This document shows positions 21,857 through 32,306 of a stretch of 64,000 nucleotides of DNA, in pieces. The stretch comes from Ichthyophis bannanicus (taxonomy: Eukaryota > Chordata > Amphibia > Gymnophiona > Ichthyophiidae). How positions within the stretch are numbered: position 1 is the stretch's first letter; the number at the start of each line of letters is the position of its first letter. Location of the stretch: assembly GCA_033557465.1 (NCBI GenBank), contig CM066033.1, positions 1,305,193,519-1,305,257,518 of the forward strand. The letters are read 5' to 3'. The notes beneath the pieces are model-generated. The model made no database searches. It was given only the letters and a program-made list of their open reading frames with translations, and had not been told where the DNA came from. The position numbers were made by a program, and so were the translations under genes.

Positions 21857-22795
21857 ACATCTTACAGATGTCTGTCTCTCATGTGTGAGTAGTTTGCCTT
21901 CATATCTCTCTATAGATATATTCTCATATATCTATATGTTATATATATGTATCTGTCGAGATATTCTGCTATCGGTAGATATGTATTCTGCTTTATCTAC
22001 CTGACTGTTGAGGCTCATATAGCCATATGATTCTGACAGAAAAGTTTTTACCCATACTATGCTATCCAGCATGTTTTGGGGTCCTACACTCACAACCACT
22101 TGGTGGTAGTTAACACCTACCATAACCCTAAGGTTTAGGTACCTCTGAAGCTCTCCATGTCCAATATCTCTCTCAGCTGACTTCAGTTAGGAGAGATATT
22201 GCGGATCTTCAGCTACTCACAGGCTAACACCTCCGGCGTTGTCCTTTCTTTGGGATACAAGAGGTTCCCATACCCTTTCTCCCCGCAAGGACTGGGCCTG
22301 TTTGTCCAAATCGGTTAGCTTTTCTCTTTTGTTCCTAAGAGTGAGCCACTCTTTTGCCAAAAGACTGGGTTTTTATCATAAAGCCTTCCGCTGAAGGCCC
22401 ACCATTTTTGTACTACCCCAGTTTTTCCTACTGGGGTTCCCTGTTACCTTTCAGGATTCTGACCTCCATTGTTTTCCTACAGGTTTCCTACCTCCACTTA
22501 CAGTGAGGTCCTTCTCGAGGTTCCTCTACTGGGTTCCCCAGTAGATCCCATGAACCTCCATACTTCTCTGAAATCCTGTTAGGGGAGGTCCATATTGCAA
22601 TATTTTTTCTTTGCAATATCATTGATGACAATTCTCATCCACACATGGACTCCTTGTCTACAATCCTATACTAGGTTAGCTGTTCCACAGCACCTTTCTT
22701 TCTCAACTCCTACCCTCCATCCTCAGGATGCCTGGTGTTCTGGGGGATAGCATGTTCCAGCCTATGACATGCTGGGACTCCAGGCATCTCAGCTT
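21116..22795 (+). pseudogene. DIRS-A RNase H to recombinase remnants
   Basis: Near 21,240 the plus strand reads PLWALAREH, the RNase H block seen intact in copies B-E. Near 21,475 a stretch resembles the RMILIAP...RQ.WY block of the methyltransferase-like domain. The rest is C/T-rich and unreadable. A (TA)n microsatellite at 21,810-21,853 interrupts it. No catalytic residue set survives. Confidence 0.45.
21810..21853. repeat. (TA)n microsatellite
   Basis: An uninterrupted TA dinucleotide run of about 44 bp, followed by A/T-rich sequence with further TATA stretches to about 21,950. Confidence 0.9.
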
Positions 22796-23100
22796 GGGAG
22801 TTCCCATATGTGAAGACTCTATTTATTTATTTATTTACAGTCTCTTATATACCGCACTATTCACCATCAGCGCGGTTCACATGGAACAAAATGCTCAGTA
22901 CATTTAACACGTATGAGTTTACAGGTAACAGGGCATAAAAAACTTGGATAACCGGGGTAACTATTTACAAAACGTACTACATGGCATCATATGTACAGAG
23001 GTTTCATAGGACAACACCAGCCCCTGCTTGTTCATGGAGATAGCACAGTTACTTGTAACAGGTGATCTCTGGAACAGCAGGAATAAGTCTTCACAACCCA
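22796..23100. repeat. DIRS-A internal complementary region, split by a SINE-2 piece
   Basis: The left half (CCCATATGTGAAGACT near 22,804) complements the element's left terminus. The right half (GATAGCACAGTTACTTGTAAC near 23,039, on to CTTCACAACCC) complements its right terminus. About 200 bp of SINE-2-type sequence (22,820-23,020) is inserted between them. Confidence 0.7.
22820..23020 (-). mobile_element. SINE-2-type fragment in the DIRS-A ICR
   Basis: It begins with four TTTA repeats, followed by CTCTTATATACCGCACTATT and a GCGCGGTTCACATGG block. It is nearly the same as the tail of the complete SINE-2 copy at 28,660-28,945. No tRNA-like head remains. Confidence 0.6.
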
Positions 23101-23174
23101 CCCACCTCCCCAGGAGTTGTATCTCTATCTATCTTTCCTTTCCTCACTCTCTCTTTGTCTCAGCTTTAAAACTT

Positions 23175-23358
23175 AACTGAGGAGAGGCAGTTGGGAAAGG
23201 CGGGAAGGCAGCACGCAGGCGTGGTGGGATGCTTCCAAAAGCTCTTTGGACGCTGGGAAGCGTTCCCGCGCAGACTCCGTCGGTACCGGCATACCCATAT
23301 GTGAAGACTTATTCCTGCTGTTCCCAGAGATCACCTGTTACAGGTAAGTAACTGTGCT
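23175..23358. repeat. DIRS-A right inverted terminal repeat with outer extension
   Basis: Its inner part is the reverse complement of the left repeat (GGCGGGAAGGCAGCACGC near 23,200; ACGGAGTC palindrome region near 23,275). Beyond the point where the left repeat ends, about 27 bp extend outward, including CACCTGTTACAGGTAAGTAA. That extension contains a CAG|GTAAGT splice-donor match at 23,341-23,349. Confidence 0.8.
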
Positions 23359-23360
23359 AT

Positions 23361-23541
23361 ACCCAGAAGATCAAGGGTTCGATTCCCACTGGTACTCCTT
23401 GTGATCTTGGGCAAGTCACTTTACCTCCATTGCCTCGGAAGAAAAGGCTGGCAATCTGCTTCCGGTGATACATTGCCAAGAAAACCCAGAGGTAGCTGGG
23501 TCTCTGAGTCAACACTGACTTGATGGCATTAAAAAAAAAAA
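23361..23541 (+). mobile_element. SINE-1 body and tail, resumed after DIRS-A
   Basis: It continues from the head at 15,641-15,678. ACCCAGAAGATCAAGGGTTC includes box B (GGTTCGATTCC), followed by the body and the tail GTCAACACTGACTTGATGGC with an A-run. Together the two pieces make one full SINE-1 copy. Confidence 0.8.
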
Positions 23542-23544
23542 TCA

Positions 23545-23735
23545 AAATCATATCTCCCCTCGGCCATTTCTTTTCCAAGTTGAAGAGCCCTAACCTTTTA
23601 AGTCTCTCCTCATAGGGATATCCTTCCATCCTCTTTGCCATTTTGGTGGCTCTTCTCTGTACCTTTTCTAATTCTGCTCGTATCCTTGTTTTAAGATATG
23701 AAGACTAGAATTGCACCCGATATTCAAGGTGCGGT
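23545..23735 (-). mobile_element. CR1-b LINE internal fragment
   Basis: On the minus strand this matches about 190 bp of the CR1-b RT C-terminal region (compare 29,570-29,750), including the ERLKRLGLFNLEKK-type block. Both ends of the element are missing. Confidence 0.75.
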
Positions 23736-23925
23736 CGCATATGACTAGCTATTAATTAAAACTGGTGGCCAATTTCAGCTGTCAGTTGTCACTTGAGCAT
23801 TAGATGTTTGAGGGTAAGTTTGTAAAGCATTTCCTGTTTGTCAGCCTACTTTATATGCAGGAAATGGCTCCTTACAAAATTATATTGGACTATACCTGTG
23901 AACAGCATGCATGCAGATGGGAACA

Positions 23926-24035
23926 CGGGTGCTTTTATATAGACCATGTGTAGACGTACAGACAGGAGCAGGAATGCTTTTTTATAGACCATGCGTAGAC
24001 ATGCAGATGGGAGCAGGAGTGCTTTTATATAGAAA
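23926..24035. repeat. 45-bp minisatellite, left array
   Basis: About two and a half units of the type GTGCTTTTATATAGACCATG followed by TGTAGACATGCAGA and GGAGCAGGA. The same unit occurs in the array at 34,436-34,586. Confidence 0.75.
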
Positions 24036-24091
24036 CCAGTCCAAAAACATGGCAGTGGGGGGCAAAACAATTTTGATTCCTATTACAGGGA

Positions 24092-24150
24092 AAACTGCCA
24101 AAGAACCCGACACAGGCCATGTTTCGCATTCGCCTTCATCAGGGGTATTA
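24092..24150 (-). ncRNA. Hammerhead-like ribozyme motif 1 (Penelope-like)
   Basis: On the minus strand the core CTGATGA (24,136-24,142) is followed by AGGCGAATGC and then GAAA. A short stem III of the ACA...TGT type leads to a potential cleavage site after GTGTC. CCC before the core and GGG after the site can form stem I. Penelope-like retroelements are known to carry such ribozymes in their terminal repeats. Helix II is weak (GC...GC with an extra A after the core), so activity is doubtful. Confidence 0.5.
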
Positions 24151-24172
24151 TGGCTAAATGTAATCATAAACA

Positions 24173-24562
24173 AACATATTAAATGCATAATAAAAACTTA
24201 TAAATTGAAACATAAAACCAGTCATAATAAATTAAAAACAAAATATAAAAATCATAATAGCCACATATAAATGATGAATAAGAGCTCAATCCTATATTAA
24301 TTATAAAAACATAAAAGAACAGAATAATTTTGGAAACCACACTTAAAGACAATTAAACATAAAAGATATGACATGGTTGTTAACATAGAAAATATATAAA
24401 TACCTCTGTAGAAAGGTGTGTAATCTCTAAAATAAGAAAGGAAGAAGCAGGAGTGAAACAGATACTACCAACGGCTATGCAAAAACTCAATAGCTTAAAT
24501 CATATATTGAATTATTGATATACCTATTTCATACTAAACCAGGACAGGAGAAAAAAGGAAAT
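24173..24562. other. A/T-rich non-coding part of the Penelope-like composite
   Basis: Very A/T-rich (many AATAAA-like stretches) and without a frame. It lies between the left arm and the nested CR1-a element. Confidence 0.45.
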
Positions 24563-27500
24563 AGAAACATAGAAACATACAAACATGATGACAGAAAAAG
24601 ACCACAAGGCCCATCTAGTCTGTCCTTCCATAACAACAACTACAACAGTCCACTTTTTACCTTTAGAGATCCTCTGTGTTGGTCCCATGCTTTTTTGAAT
24701 TCAGTTACTGTCCTCATCTCTACCACCTCCACTGGGAGACTATTCCACGGATCCACTACTCTTTCCGTAAAGAAATATTTCCGCATATCACTCCTGAATC
24801 TATCTCCCTTCACCCTCATCCCATGTCCCCTCGTTGCAGAACTTGCTTTCAATTGAAAGAGGAGACCCTGAACATTTATGCCACGGAGGTATTTAAACAT
24901 CTCAATCATATCACCTCTATCCCGCCTTTCCTCTAAGGTGTACATATTAAGATCCTTAAGTCTGTCCTCATATGCTTTATAATGAAGACCACTAATCATC
25001 TTAGTAGCAACCGTCTGCACCGACTCCATCCTGTTCACATCCTTTTGAAGGTGCGGTCTCCAGAATTGCACACCATACTCCAAATGAGGTCGCACCAAAG
25101 ACTTATACAGAGGCATTATCACCTCCTTTTTTCTGCTAGCCATTCCTCTCCGTATGCACCCAAGCATCCTTCTAGCTTTTGCTGTCGCCCTTTCTACCTG
25201 TTTAGCTACTTTAAGATCATCGGACACAACTACGCCTAGGTCCCGCTCTTCTTTAGTGGACAAAAGTACTTCACCTCCTATACTGTATTGCTCCCTTGGA
25301 TTGCTGCAGCCCAAATGCATGACCTTACATTTTTTAACATTAAATCCCAGTTGCCAAATTCTAGACCATTCTTCAAGCTTAGCCAGATCCCTCCTCATGT
25401 TATCTACACCTTCCTGGGTGTCTACTTTATTGCAGATTTTGGTATCATCCGCAAAGAGGCAAACCTTACCCGACAGCCCTTCTGCTATATCACTAACAAA
25501 GATGTTAAAAAGAATCGGACCAAGGACAGATCCCTGGGGCACACCACTGGTAACATCCTTCTCCTCAGAGTGAGCTCCATTCACTTGTACTCTTTGTCGC
25601 CTCCCACCCAACCAATTTCTAACCCAAGCAGTAACTTTAGGGTCCATCCCTAGGGTGCTCAGTTTGTTTATAAGTCGCCTGTGAGGAACAGTGTCAAAGG
25701 CTTTACTGAAATCTAAATACACCACATCTAGAGCTGTCCCTCAGTCCAACTCCCTGGTCACCCAGTCAAAGAAATCAATCAGATTTGTCTGACAAGACCT
25801 GCCTCTGGTGAATCCATGCTGCCTCGGATCCTGTAATCCGCTGGACTCCAGAAACCTCACTATTTTCTCTTTCAACAGTGTTTCCATTAATTTACTCACC
25901 ACTGAAGTTAAACTAACCGGCCTGTAGTTTTCAACCACATCCTTACTTCCGCTTTTATGTAAAGGCACCACATGAGCCTCTCTCCAGTCCTTTGGCACCA
26001 CTCCCGACTCCGAGGCATTGAAAAGGTCAGTCAGTGGAGTTGCTAGAACGTCCCCAAGTTCCCTCAGTATTCTAGGGTGTATCCCATCCGGTCCCATCGC
26101 TTTGTCTACCTTAAGTTGAGCTAGTTTCTCACGAACACAGTCTTCTGAAAATTGTTCATGATGTCCCTCGCTTCTGTTCTTATTTGTGGGTGTTTTCTGA
26201 GGTCCTGCTCCTGGTTCTTCATCTGTGAACACAGAACAAAAATATTTGTTAAGCAATTCCGCTTTATCCTTATCAGCTTCTACATATTCCCCCCCTGTAC
26301 CCTTGAGTCTGACAATACCACTTTTGCCCTTCCTCTTCTCACTAATATTTCTGAAAAATGTCTTATCCCCCCATTTTATTGCATTGGCTATTTCCTCCTC
26401 CTTTTGAATCTTTGCCTTCTTGACTACTTTGCTAGCTTCTCTAAGTTTTTCCAAATACAGATGCCTGTCTTCCTCTCTCTGTGATCTCTTGTATTTCATG
26501 AAGGCCTCCCTCTTTTTCTTCACTTTTTCAGCTACTTCCTTCGAAAACCATAGCGGTCTCCTGTTCCTTTTGCCTTTATTTACCATTTTAACAAAAAGGT
26601 TGGTTGCCTTTAAAATACCCCCTTTCAGTTTTGCCCACTGTTGTTCTAGATCCCCCAGCTGTTCCCATCCCACTAATGACTCCCTGAGGTATTGGCCCAT
26701 CTTTGCAAAGTTAGTCTTCCTAAAGTCTAAGATCTTCACCTTAGAATGGATTCTAACAGCCCTAGTCCTAATACTGAACCACACCATCTGGTGATCACTG
26801 GATGCAAAATGATCTCCCACTACAACATCAGAAACACTTTCACCATTGGTAAGCACCAAGTCCAGTATGGCCCCTTCACGTGTGGGGTCTGTTACCAATT
26901 GCCTGAATAGTTCTCCCTGTAGAGAATCCAGGATCTCCTTACTCCTAGATGATACTGCAGCAGGAATATGCCAATCAACATCTGGCATATTGAAATCTCC
27001 TAGCAGTAGCACTTCCCCTTTCCTAGCAATGCTGCGTATGTCTTCAATTAACTCTGTCCACCTCTTCCTCTTGTGAGGGAGGTCTGTATATCACACCAAT
27101 GCAAATAGATTTCTCTTTCCCTCTTTCTAGTTTAACCCACAATGCCTCCTCTTTTCCTTTTAAGCTCTGTAATTCCAAAGCTTTAATAGTAGTTTTTACA
27201 TATAGTGCCACTCCTCCTCCCCTTCTTCCTACCCTGTCCTTTCTGAATAAAGTATAGCCAGGTATAGTTTACATCCCAGTCATGGTTTTCTGTGAACCAT
27301 GTTTCTGTAACTGCCACTAAATCTAAGTCAGCCACTCCCACCAAAGCTTCAACTTCAGAGATCTTATTTCCCATGCTACGGGCATTAATACACACTGCTT
27401 TCCATATGTTACCCCTGTTACCCATTTCCATAAAGGTATTTAATGTATCACTTACCTGGGGGCTTTCTTCACCCATCCCCAACGAATCTAGTTTAAAGCC

Positions 27501-27582
27501 CTCTTCAGTAGATTAGCCAGTCTACTACCAAAGATGTGTTGACCTTTCTTGGACAGATGGATGCCATCTCTGCTCTGTAAAA
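24563..27582 (-). mobile_element. CR1-a LINE, 5' truncated within ORF1
   Basis: About 3.0 kb. The 3' end lies at about 24,563, with the short tandem GAAACATA repeat typical of CR1 tails. The 5' end (27,582) falls near the end of ORF1, where it reads RDGIHL-type sequence degraded to a few codons. It belongs to the same family as 58,674-61,797 and 62,284-63,690. It is nested in the A/T-rich composite. Confidence 0.85.
24640..27482 (-). pseudogene. CR1-a ORF2 (endonuclease-reverse transcriptase)
   Basis: The order is the endonuclease start (INARSMGNK and VTETW near 27,300-27,400), a broken stretch near 27,050-27,180, GDFNMPDVDW at about 27,000, SDHQMVWF near 26,800, then RT with YRPVSLTSVVSKL near 25,930. 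After that come YLDFSKAFDTVPH near 25,720, SGVPQGSVLGP near 25,540 and FADDTK near 25,460, and the C-terminus ends at 24,640. The frames 27,012-25,741 and 25,725-24,640 are the same frame, separated by one CGA to TGA stop near 25,738. Together they form an 800-codon RT region with one stop. It is otherwise well preserved, and the upstream endonuclease is frameshifted. Confidence 0.85.
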
Positions 27583-28274
27583 ATGCTGTATGAAAAACGT
27601 GGAGGGGGGAGGTGTGTAAAAAGTATGATTATAAAAGCGGGAGACGTCTGTCATGTTCAAACCATTTAAAAGCAATCTGGAGTTGATACACTCGTTTTTC
27701 ATTTTATGAATTTTGTAACACACCATTAGAGAGTGTTGAAAAATTTAAAACATTATGTTAAAAAGACCCCTAAAAGGAGGATGATCAGTATTAAATAAGA
27801 GAAAAAACATTGTGATGCCCATTATGTACCTTAAATTTTTGTACTACCGTTAAACAACGGAGCACAGGAGAGGATAAACCTGTGCTGATTTCTCACATAC
27901 GCTGTATTCACGCTTGTGCTTTAAAATTAATAACCCCAGTGAAACTGAGAATTTTCATGCATACAGACATTATATGTATCACCATGATAGTAAATGTGCA
28001 ACATTTTTATAAATGAATCTAAAAGCTTGTGGCACTCGCGTGGAGATGTAAAACGCATCACAACACAATCTAAAACATTATTTCTAACCATCTTTAAAAA
28101 CGGGATCTAATTAAAATCAAACCTTGCTCAATGGATAAAATATTAATTGAACCGCAGGAAAAAGACTGGAGATAGGAATACCTTGAGATCCCTTACATGC
28201 TCATAATAAACGCCGTGTGGCTGAATCATTAAAAGTGTCTAAAAAAAAAAAAAAAAACCCACACATGCGCTATG
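27583..28274. repeat. A/T-rich repeat unit of the composite, copy 1
   Basis: Non-coding. A block near 27,720-27,830 (CACCATTAGAGAGTGTTG, ending ATTGTGATGCCCATTATG) recurs at 29,012-29,115. Another block near 28,045-28,260 (GTGTGGCTGAATCATT and CCCACACATGC) recurs at 33,970-34,020. This indicates a tandemly repeated internal region of roughly 0.6 kb once nested insertions are removed. I infer Penelope-like non-coding sequence from the flanking arms only. Confidence 0.55.
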
Positions 28275-28620
28275 AATTTATTTATTTATTTATTTATACA
28301 CATTTATATACCGCATCTTCCGAAGTTCAGTTGCGGTTTACAGTGAACAACAATTAACAAAACAGGTTTGTTTTACAAGGAACGTCATAAGTATAATTAA
28401 CAGAATATATTTTACAAGGAACGTCATAAGTATAATGATTAACAAAACAGTATATGTATTGAGGAACGAAGTAATTAACTAGACAGAATATATTGTCTAA
28501 ACAATGTGAGACAATACAGAACAGAATAAACTTATATACAAATATATATGTATATATATATGGAAGTGAAAGGATATAAGATGTGGGATCATCAAAAGAG
28601 TTTAACTAAGTGTGCTATCT
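28275..28620 (-). mobile_element. SINE-2-type repeat, partial
   Basis: A (TTTA)n run, then TATACCGCATCTTCCGAAGTT and GCGGTTTACAGTGAAC, followed by A/T-rich internally repeated sequence (the block TTTTACAAGGAACGTCATAA occurs twice, near 28,370 and 28,410). No tRNA-like head. Confidence 0.55.
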
Positions 28621-28659
28621 GTGTGAGTTGAAGGGTTTTTATTTGAAGCAGTCAGATAC

Positions 28660-28945
28660 CAGTTTACATTTACGTTCTCTTATATACCGCACTATTCTGC
28701 ATCAGTGCGGTTTACATTGAGCAAACTGAAATTACATTGAGCAGGGCATTATAACTTGGAGATAACCTCTATAGCCCATGTTCCCTGTAAAATAGTTAAG
28801 TGGCTTGCCCAAGACCACAAGGAGCACCTGTGGGACTAGAAACCCCAGTCCTTCCGGCCCAAGGTTGCTGTCCTCTAGTGGGATTTGAGCCCCTGGCCTG
28901 AAGTACCTTGCGCCAACCACTAGGCCACTCCTCCACTAAAATTAA
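28660..28945 (-). mobile_element. tRNA-derived SINE-2, complete copy
   Basis: Read on the minus strand: head GGAGGAGTGGCCTAGTGG (box A), then GGGCTCAAATCCC (box B-like), a body containing GGGCAAGCCACTTAACT, and a tail GTAAACCGCACTGATGCAG ... GCGGTATATAAGAG. The head is close to SINE-1, but the tail is entirely different and resembles L2-type 3' ends, suggesting a different partner LINE. Confidence 0.75.
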
Positions 28946-29124
28946 ATTAAAAGCTCCCAAACGGCAGGAAAATGACGTGTGATCCCAAGCGTAAAAAAAT
29001 GAATTTGACACACCATTAGAAAATCTCAAAAAGTGTGTAAAAACACCATGTTAAACCCTAAAAGATATTTAATATGGAATAAAAGGTAAAAAATTGTGAT
29101 GCCCTTAATGTGTCTTATGGCACT
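28946..29124. repeat. A/T-rich composite repeat, piece between SINE-2 and CR1-b
   Basis: It contains the second copy of the CACCATTAGA ... ATTGTGATGCCC block. It ends GCACT at 29,120-29,124, the left half of the CR1-b target duplication. Confidence 0.55.
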
Positions 29125-29300
29125 CATAAGAACATAAGAACATAAGACATGCCATACTGGGTCAGACCGAGGTCCATCAAGCCCAGTATCCTGTTTCCAA
29201 CAGTGGCCAATCTAGGTCATACGTACCTAGCAGTTTCCCCAAAAGACACAAGTTCCACAATGCTTGTACTGGGTCAAGCATTGATATCCTGGGTCCCTTT

Positions 29301-32271
29301 TTAATAGTGGTTTATGGACCTTTCCTCCAGGAACTTGTCCAAACCTTTTTTAAACCCAGCTATACTATCAGCCCTTACCACATCCTCCGGTAACAGATTC
29401 CAGAGTTTGATTACACGTTGAGTGAAAAAATATTTTCTCTTATTTGTCTTAAATAGTTTACCCTGTAGCTTCATTACATGTCCTCTAGTCTTTCTATATT
29501 CTGATAGCGTAAACAATTGATCCACGTTTATCTGTTCCACTCCATTCATTAATTTATAGACCTCTATCATATCTCCCCTCAGCCGTCTCTTTTCCAGGCT
29601 AAAGAGCCCTAACCTTTTTAGCCTCTCTTCATAGGAGTAGCCTTCCATCCCCTTCACCAATTTGGTGGCTCTTCTCTGTACTTTTTCTAATAACGCTATG
29701 TCCTTTTTAAGATACGGTGACCAGAATTGCACACAATATTCAAGGTGCGGTCGTACCATGGAGCGATACAGAGGCATTATAATATCCTTTGTTTTATTCT
29801 CCATCCCTTTCCTTATGATACCTAGCATTCTGTTTGCTTTCTTGGCCGCCGCTGCACACTGGGTGGAGGGTTTTAACATGTTATCCACGATGACTCCTAA
29901 ATCTTTTTCCTGGGTGGTGGCTTCTAATGTGGAGCCTTGCATCGAGTAACTATAGTGTGGGTTGTTCTTTCCTAGGTGCATGACTTTGCACTTGTCCACA
30001 TTAAATTTCATTTGCCATTTGGATGCCCAGTCTTCCAATTTATCCAGGTCCTCCTGCAGTTTTCCACTTTCCTCTTGGGTTTTAACAGCTTTAAACAGTT
30101 TTGTGTCATCTGCAAATTTGATAACCTCACTCGTTATTCCCTTTTCCAGGTCATTTATGAATATGTCAAAAAGCAGCGGACCCAGTACAGATCCCTGGGG
30201 TACTCCACTATTCACCTTTTTCCATTGGGAATATTGGCCATTTAGCCCTACTCTCTGCTTTCTATCTTTTAACCAGTTCCCGATCCACAATAGTACACTG
30301 CCTCCTATCCCATGACTTTTTAGCTTTGCCAAAAGTCTCTGATGGGGGACCTTGTCAAAAGCTTTCTGAAAATCCAGATACACTATATCAACCGACTCAC
30401 CTTTGTCTACCTGTTTATGCACACCTTCAAAAAAACATATCAGATTAGTAAGACAAGATCTTCCTTGTCTAAAGCCATGTTGGCTGTCTCCCATTAGGCC
30501 ATGACTATCTACATGCTGCGTAATTTTGTTCTTTATGATGGTTTCTACCATTTTCCCTGGTACTGACGTCAGGCTCACCGGTCTGTAATTTCCCGGGTCA
30601 CCCCTGGAACCGTTTTTAAAAATTGGTGTTACGTTGGCGACCCTCCAATCTTCAGGTATTACAGATGATTTTAATGAAAGTTCACAGATTACCAATAGCA
30701 GGTCTGCAATCTCATATTTCAGTTCTTTCAACACTCTGGGATGTATACCATCCGGTCCAGGTGATTTGCTACTATTCAGTTTATCAAATAGTTGTAATAT
30801 ATCTTCCCGGTTGTAGCGATATTTCTCTCAATTCCTCTGCAGTATCACCTTTAAATACCACTTCAGTCTTGGGTAACATCCCTACATCTTCCTCAGTAAA
30901 GACCGAAGCAAAGAATTCATTCAGTCTCTCCGCTATAGCCTTGTCTCCTCTTACTGCCCCTTTTACCCCTCTATCATCTAACGGTCCAATTGACTCTCTC
31001 ACAGGCCTTTTGCTACGAATGTACTTGAAAAAGTCTTTATTTCGTGTTTTTGCTTCCGCAGCAAGTTTCTTTTCAAATTCCCGCTTTGCCTGCCTTATCA
31101 ATGCTTTGCATTTAACTTGCCAGTGCTTGTGCTGTTTCCAGTTTTCATCATTTGGCTCTTTTTTCCATTTCCTGAAGGTTGCTTTTTTGGCAGCAACAGC
31201 CTCTCTGACCTCACCTTTAAACCATGCTGGCAGTTTTTTGGACTTTCTCCCACTCTTCTTAATGCGTGGAATACAGCTGGTCTGGGCTTCGAGGATAGTA
31301 GTTTTAAATAACGCCCAAGCTTGCTGTAAGTCTTTAACCTTTGGAACCGCTCCTTTTAGTTTTTTCCTAACTATATTCCTCATTCTATCATAGTCTCCCT
31401 TTTGAAAGTTAAAAGGTAGTACTGTGGATTTCTTTACTATTTGTTCTCCAATAATTAAATCAAACATGATCATATTATGGTCACTATTGCCAAGTGGTCC
31501 CAACACCCTTATTTCTTGCACCAGATCTGGCGTTCCACTAAGGACTAGGTCCAGTATGGCTTCCCCTCTGGTCGGTTCATGAACCAGCTGCTCCAAGAAG
31601 CAGTCATTTATTCCATCTAGAAACTTTATCTCTTTAGTTTGTCCTGCCGTGACACTGACCCAGTCGATACCGGGGTAATTGAAATCACCCATTATTACTA
31701 CTCTGTTGTGACTTTTGTTAGCTTCTGTGATTTCTTTGAGCATTTCATCATCCATTTGTTCATTCTGGCCAGGCGGTCGATAGTACACCCCCACTGCCAT
31801 CACCTTCCCCTTCATAAGTGGAATTTCAATCCATAGAGATTCTACAGCAAATTTTGTTCCCTGCAAAACTTTAATCCTTTCTGACTCAATGCCCTCTCTA
31901 ACATAGAGCGCAACCCCTCCACCAATTTGATCAGCTCTATCATTACGATATAGTTTGTATCCAGGTATCACAGTGTCCCACTGGTTATCCTCCTTCCACC
32001 ATGTCTCTGAGAGTGCAATCATATCTAACCTCTCATTTAGTGCCATATATTCTAACTCTCCCATCTTATTGTTTAGACTTCTAGCATTGGCATACAAGCA
32101 TTTTAGAGACTGTATTTTATTCATATTAATCTGGCTATTGGTAGGCATGGGTAATTTGGAATCTTTATTCTCTGTCTGCTCCTTACTCAAGGGCATTTCG
32201 GCTACTATACTCCCTTTTGGAACCTCATTGCTTTTGGTAGTATCCTTCAAGGATACCTTCGTCCGAACCAT
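29301..32271 (-). pseudogene. CR1-b ORF2 (endonuclease-reverse transcriptase), one frameshift
   Basis: About 970 codons. The endonuclease half (32,271-30,784) is intact as a frame: YANARSLNNK (Asn), SETWW (Glu), GVYYRPP, MGDFNYPGIDW (Asp) and a GNSDHNMIMF block. The RT half (30,734-29,301) has YRPVSLTSVPGKM, YLDFQKAFDKVPH, NSGVPQGSVLGP and FADDTK, plus a complete thumb and C-terminus. One frameshift near 30,790-30,810 separates the halves. This is the best-preserved LINE ORF2 in the window. It starts only 36 bp after ORF1, and ORF2 translation would need reinitiation or readthrough. Confidence 0.9.
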
Positions 32272-32306
32272 GCGCTCCTGGGTGACTGTCGGCTTTCCCC
32301 TAATTT

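Larger units (their letters stand above)
15679..23358 (+). mobile_element. DIRS-A tyrosine-recombinase retrotransposon, decayed
   Basis: The boundaries are exact because the element splits a SINE. The left end is CTCCAGGAACAAGCAGGAAT at 15,679 and the right end is GTAAGTAACTGTGCT at 23,358. Left and right inverted repeats are about 150-180 bp. A gag-like region is legible (16,045-18,286), but RT, RNase H and recombinase are reduced to fragments. A different repeat and a CR1-b piece (19.1-21.1 kb) and a SINE-2 piece (22.8-23.0 kb) are nested inside. Confidence 0.8.
23900..24172 (-). repeat. Left arm of the Penelope-like composite
   Basis: About 270 bp that is the inverted counterpart of 34,268-34,600. 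Reading inward it has 45-bp minisatellite units, the block AACCAGTCCAAAAACATGGC, GGGGGGCAAAACAATTTT, and then a hammerhead-like motif. The similarity stops near 24,165, where each arm enters different A/T-rich sequence. No protein domain (GIY-YIG or RT) is visible nearby. Confidence 0.65.

Noticed and set aside
21672..22004. 110-codon frame over the TA microsatellite
   Set aside because: The Ile-Tyr run comes from (TA)n, and the surrounding sequence is decayed DIRS-A.
23926..24035. CRISPR-like array
   Set aside because: Units are contiguous minisatellite repeats with no unique spacers, in eukaryotic DNA.
30623..31393. 256-codon plus-strand frame
   Set aside because: It is antisense to the well-supported CR1-b ORF2 and has no domain.
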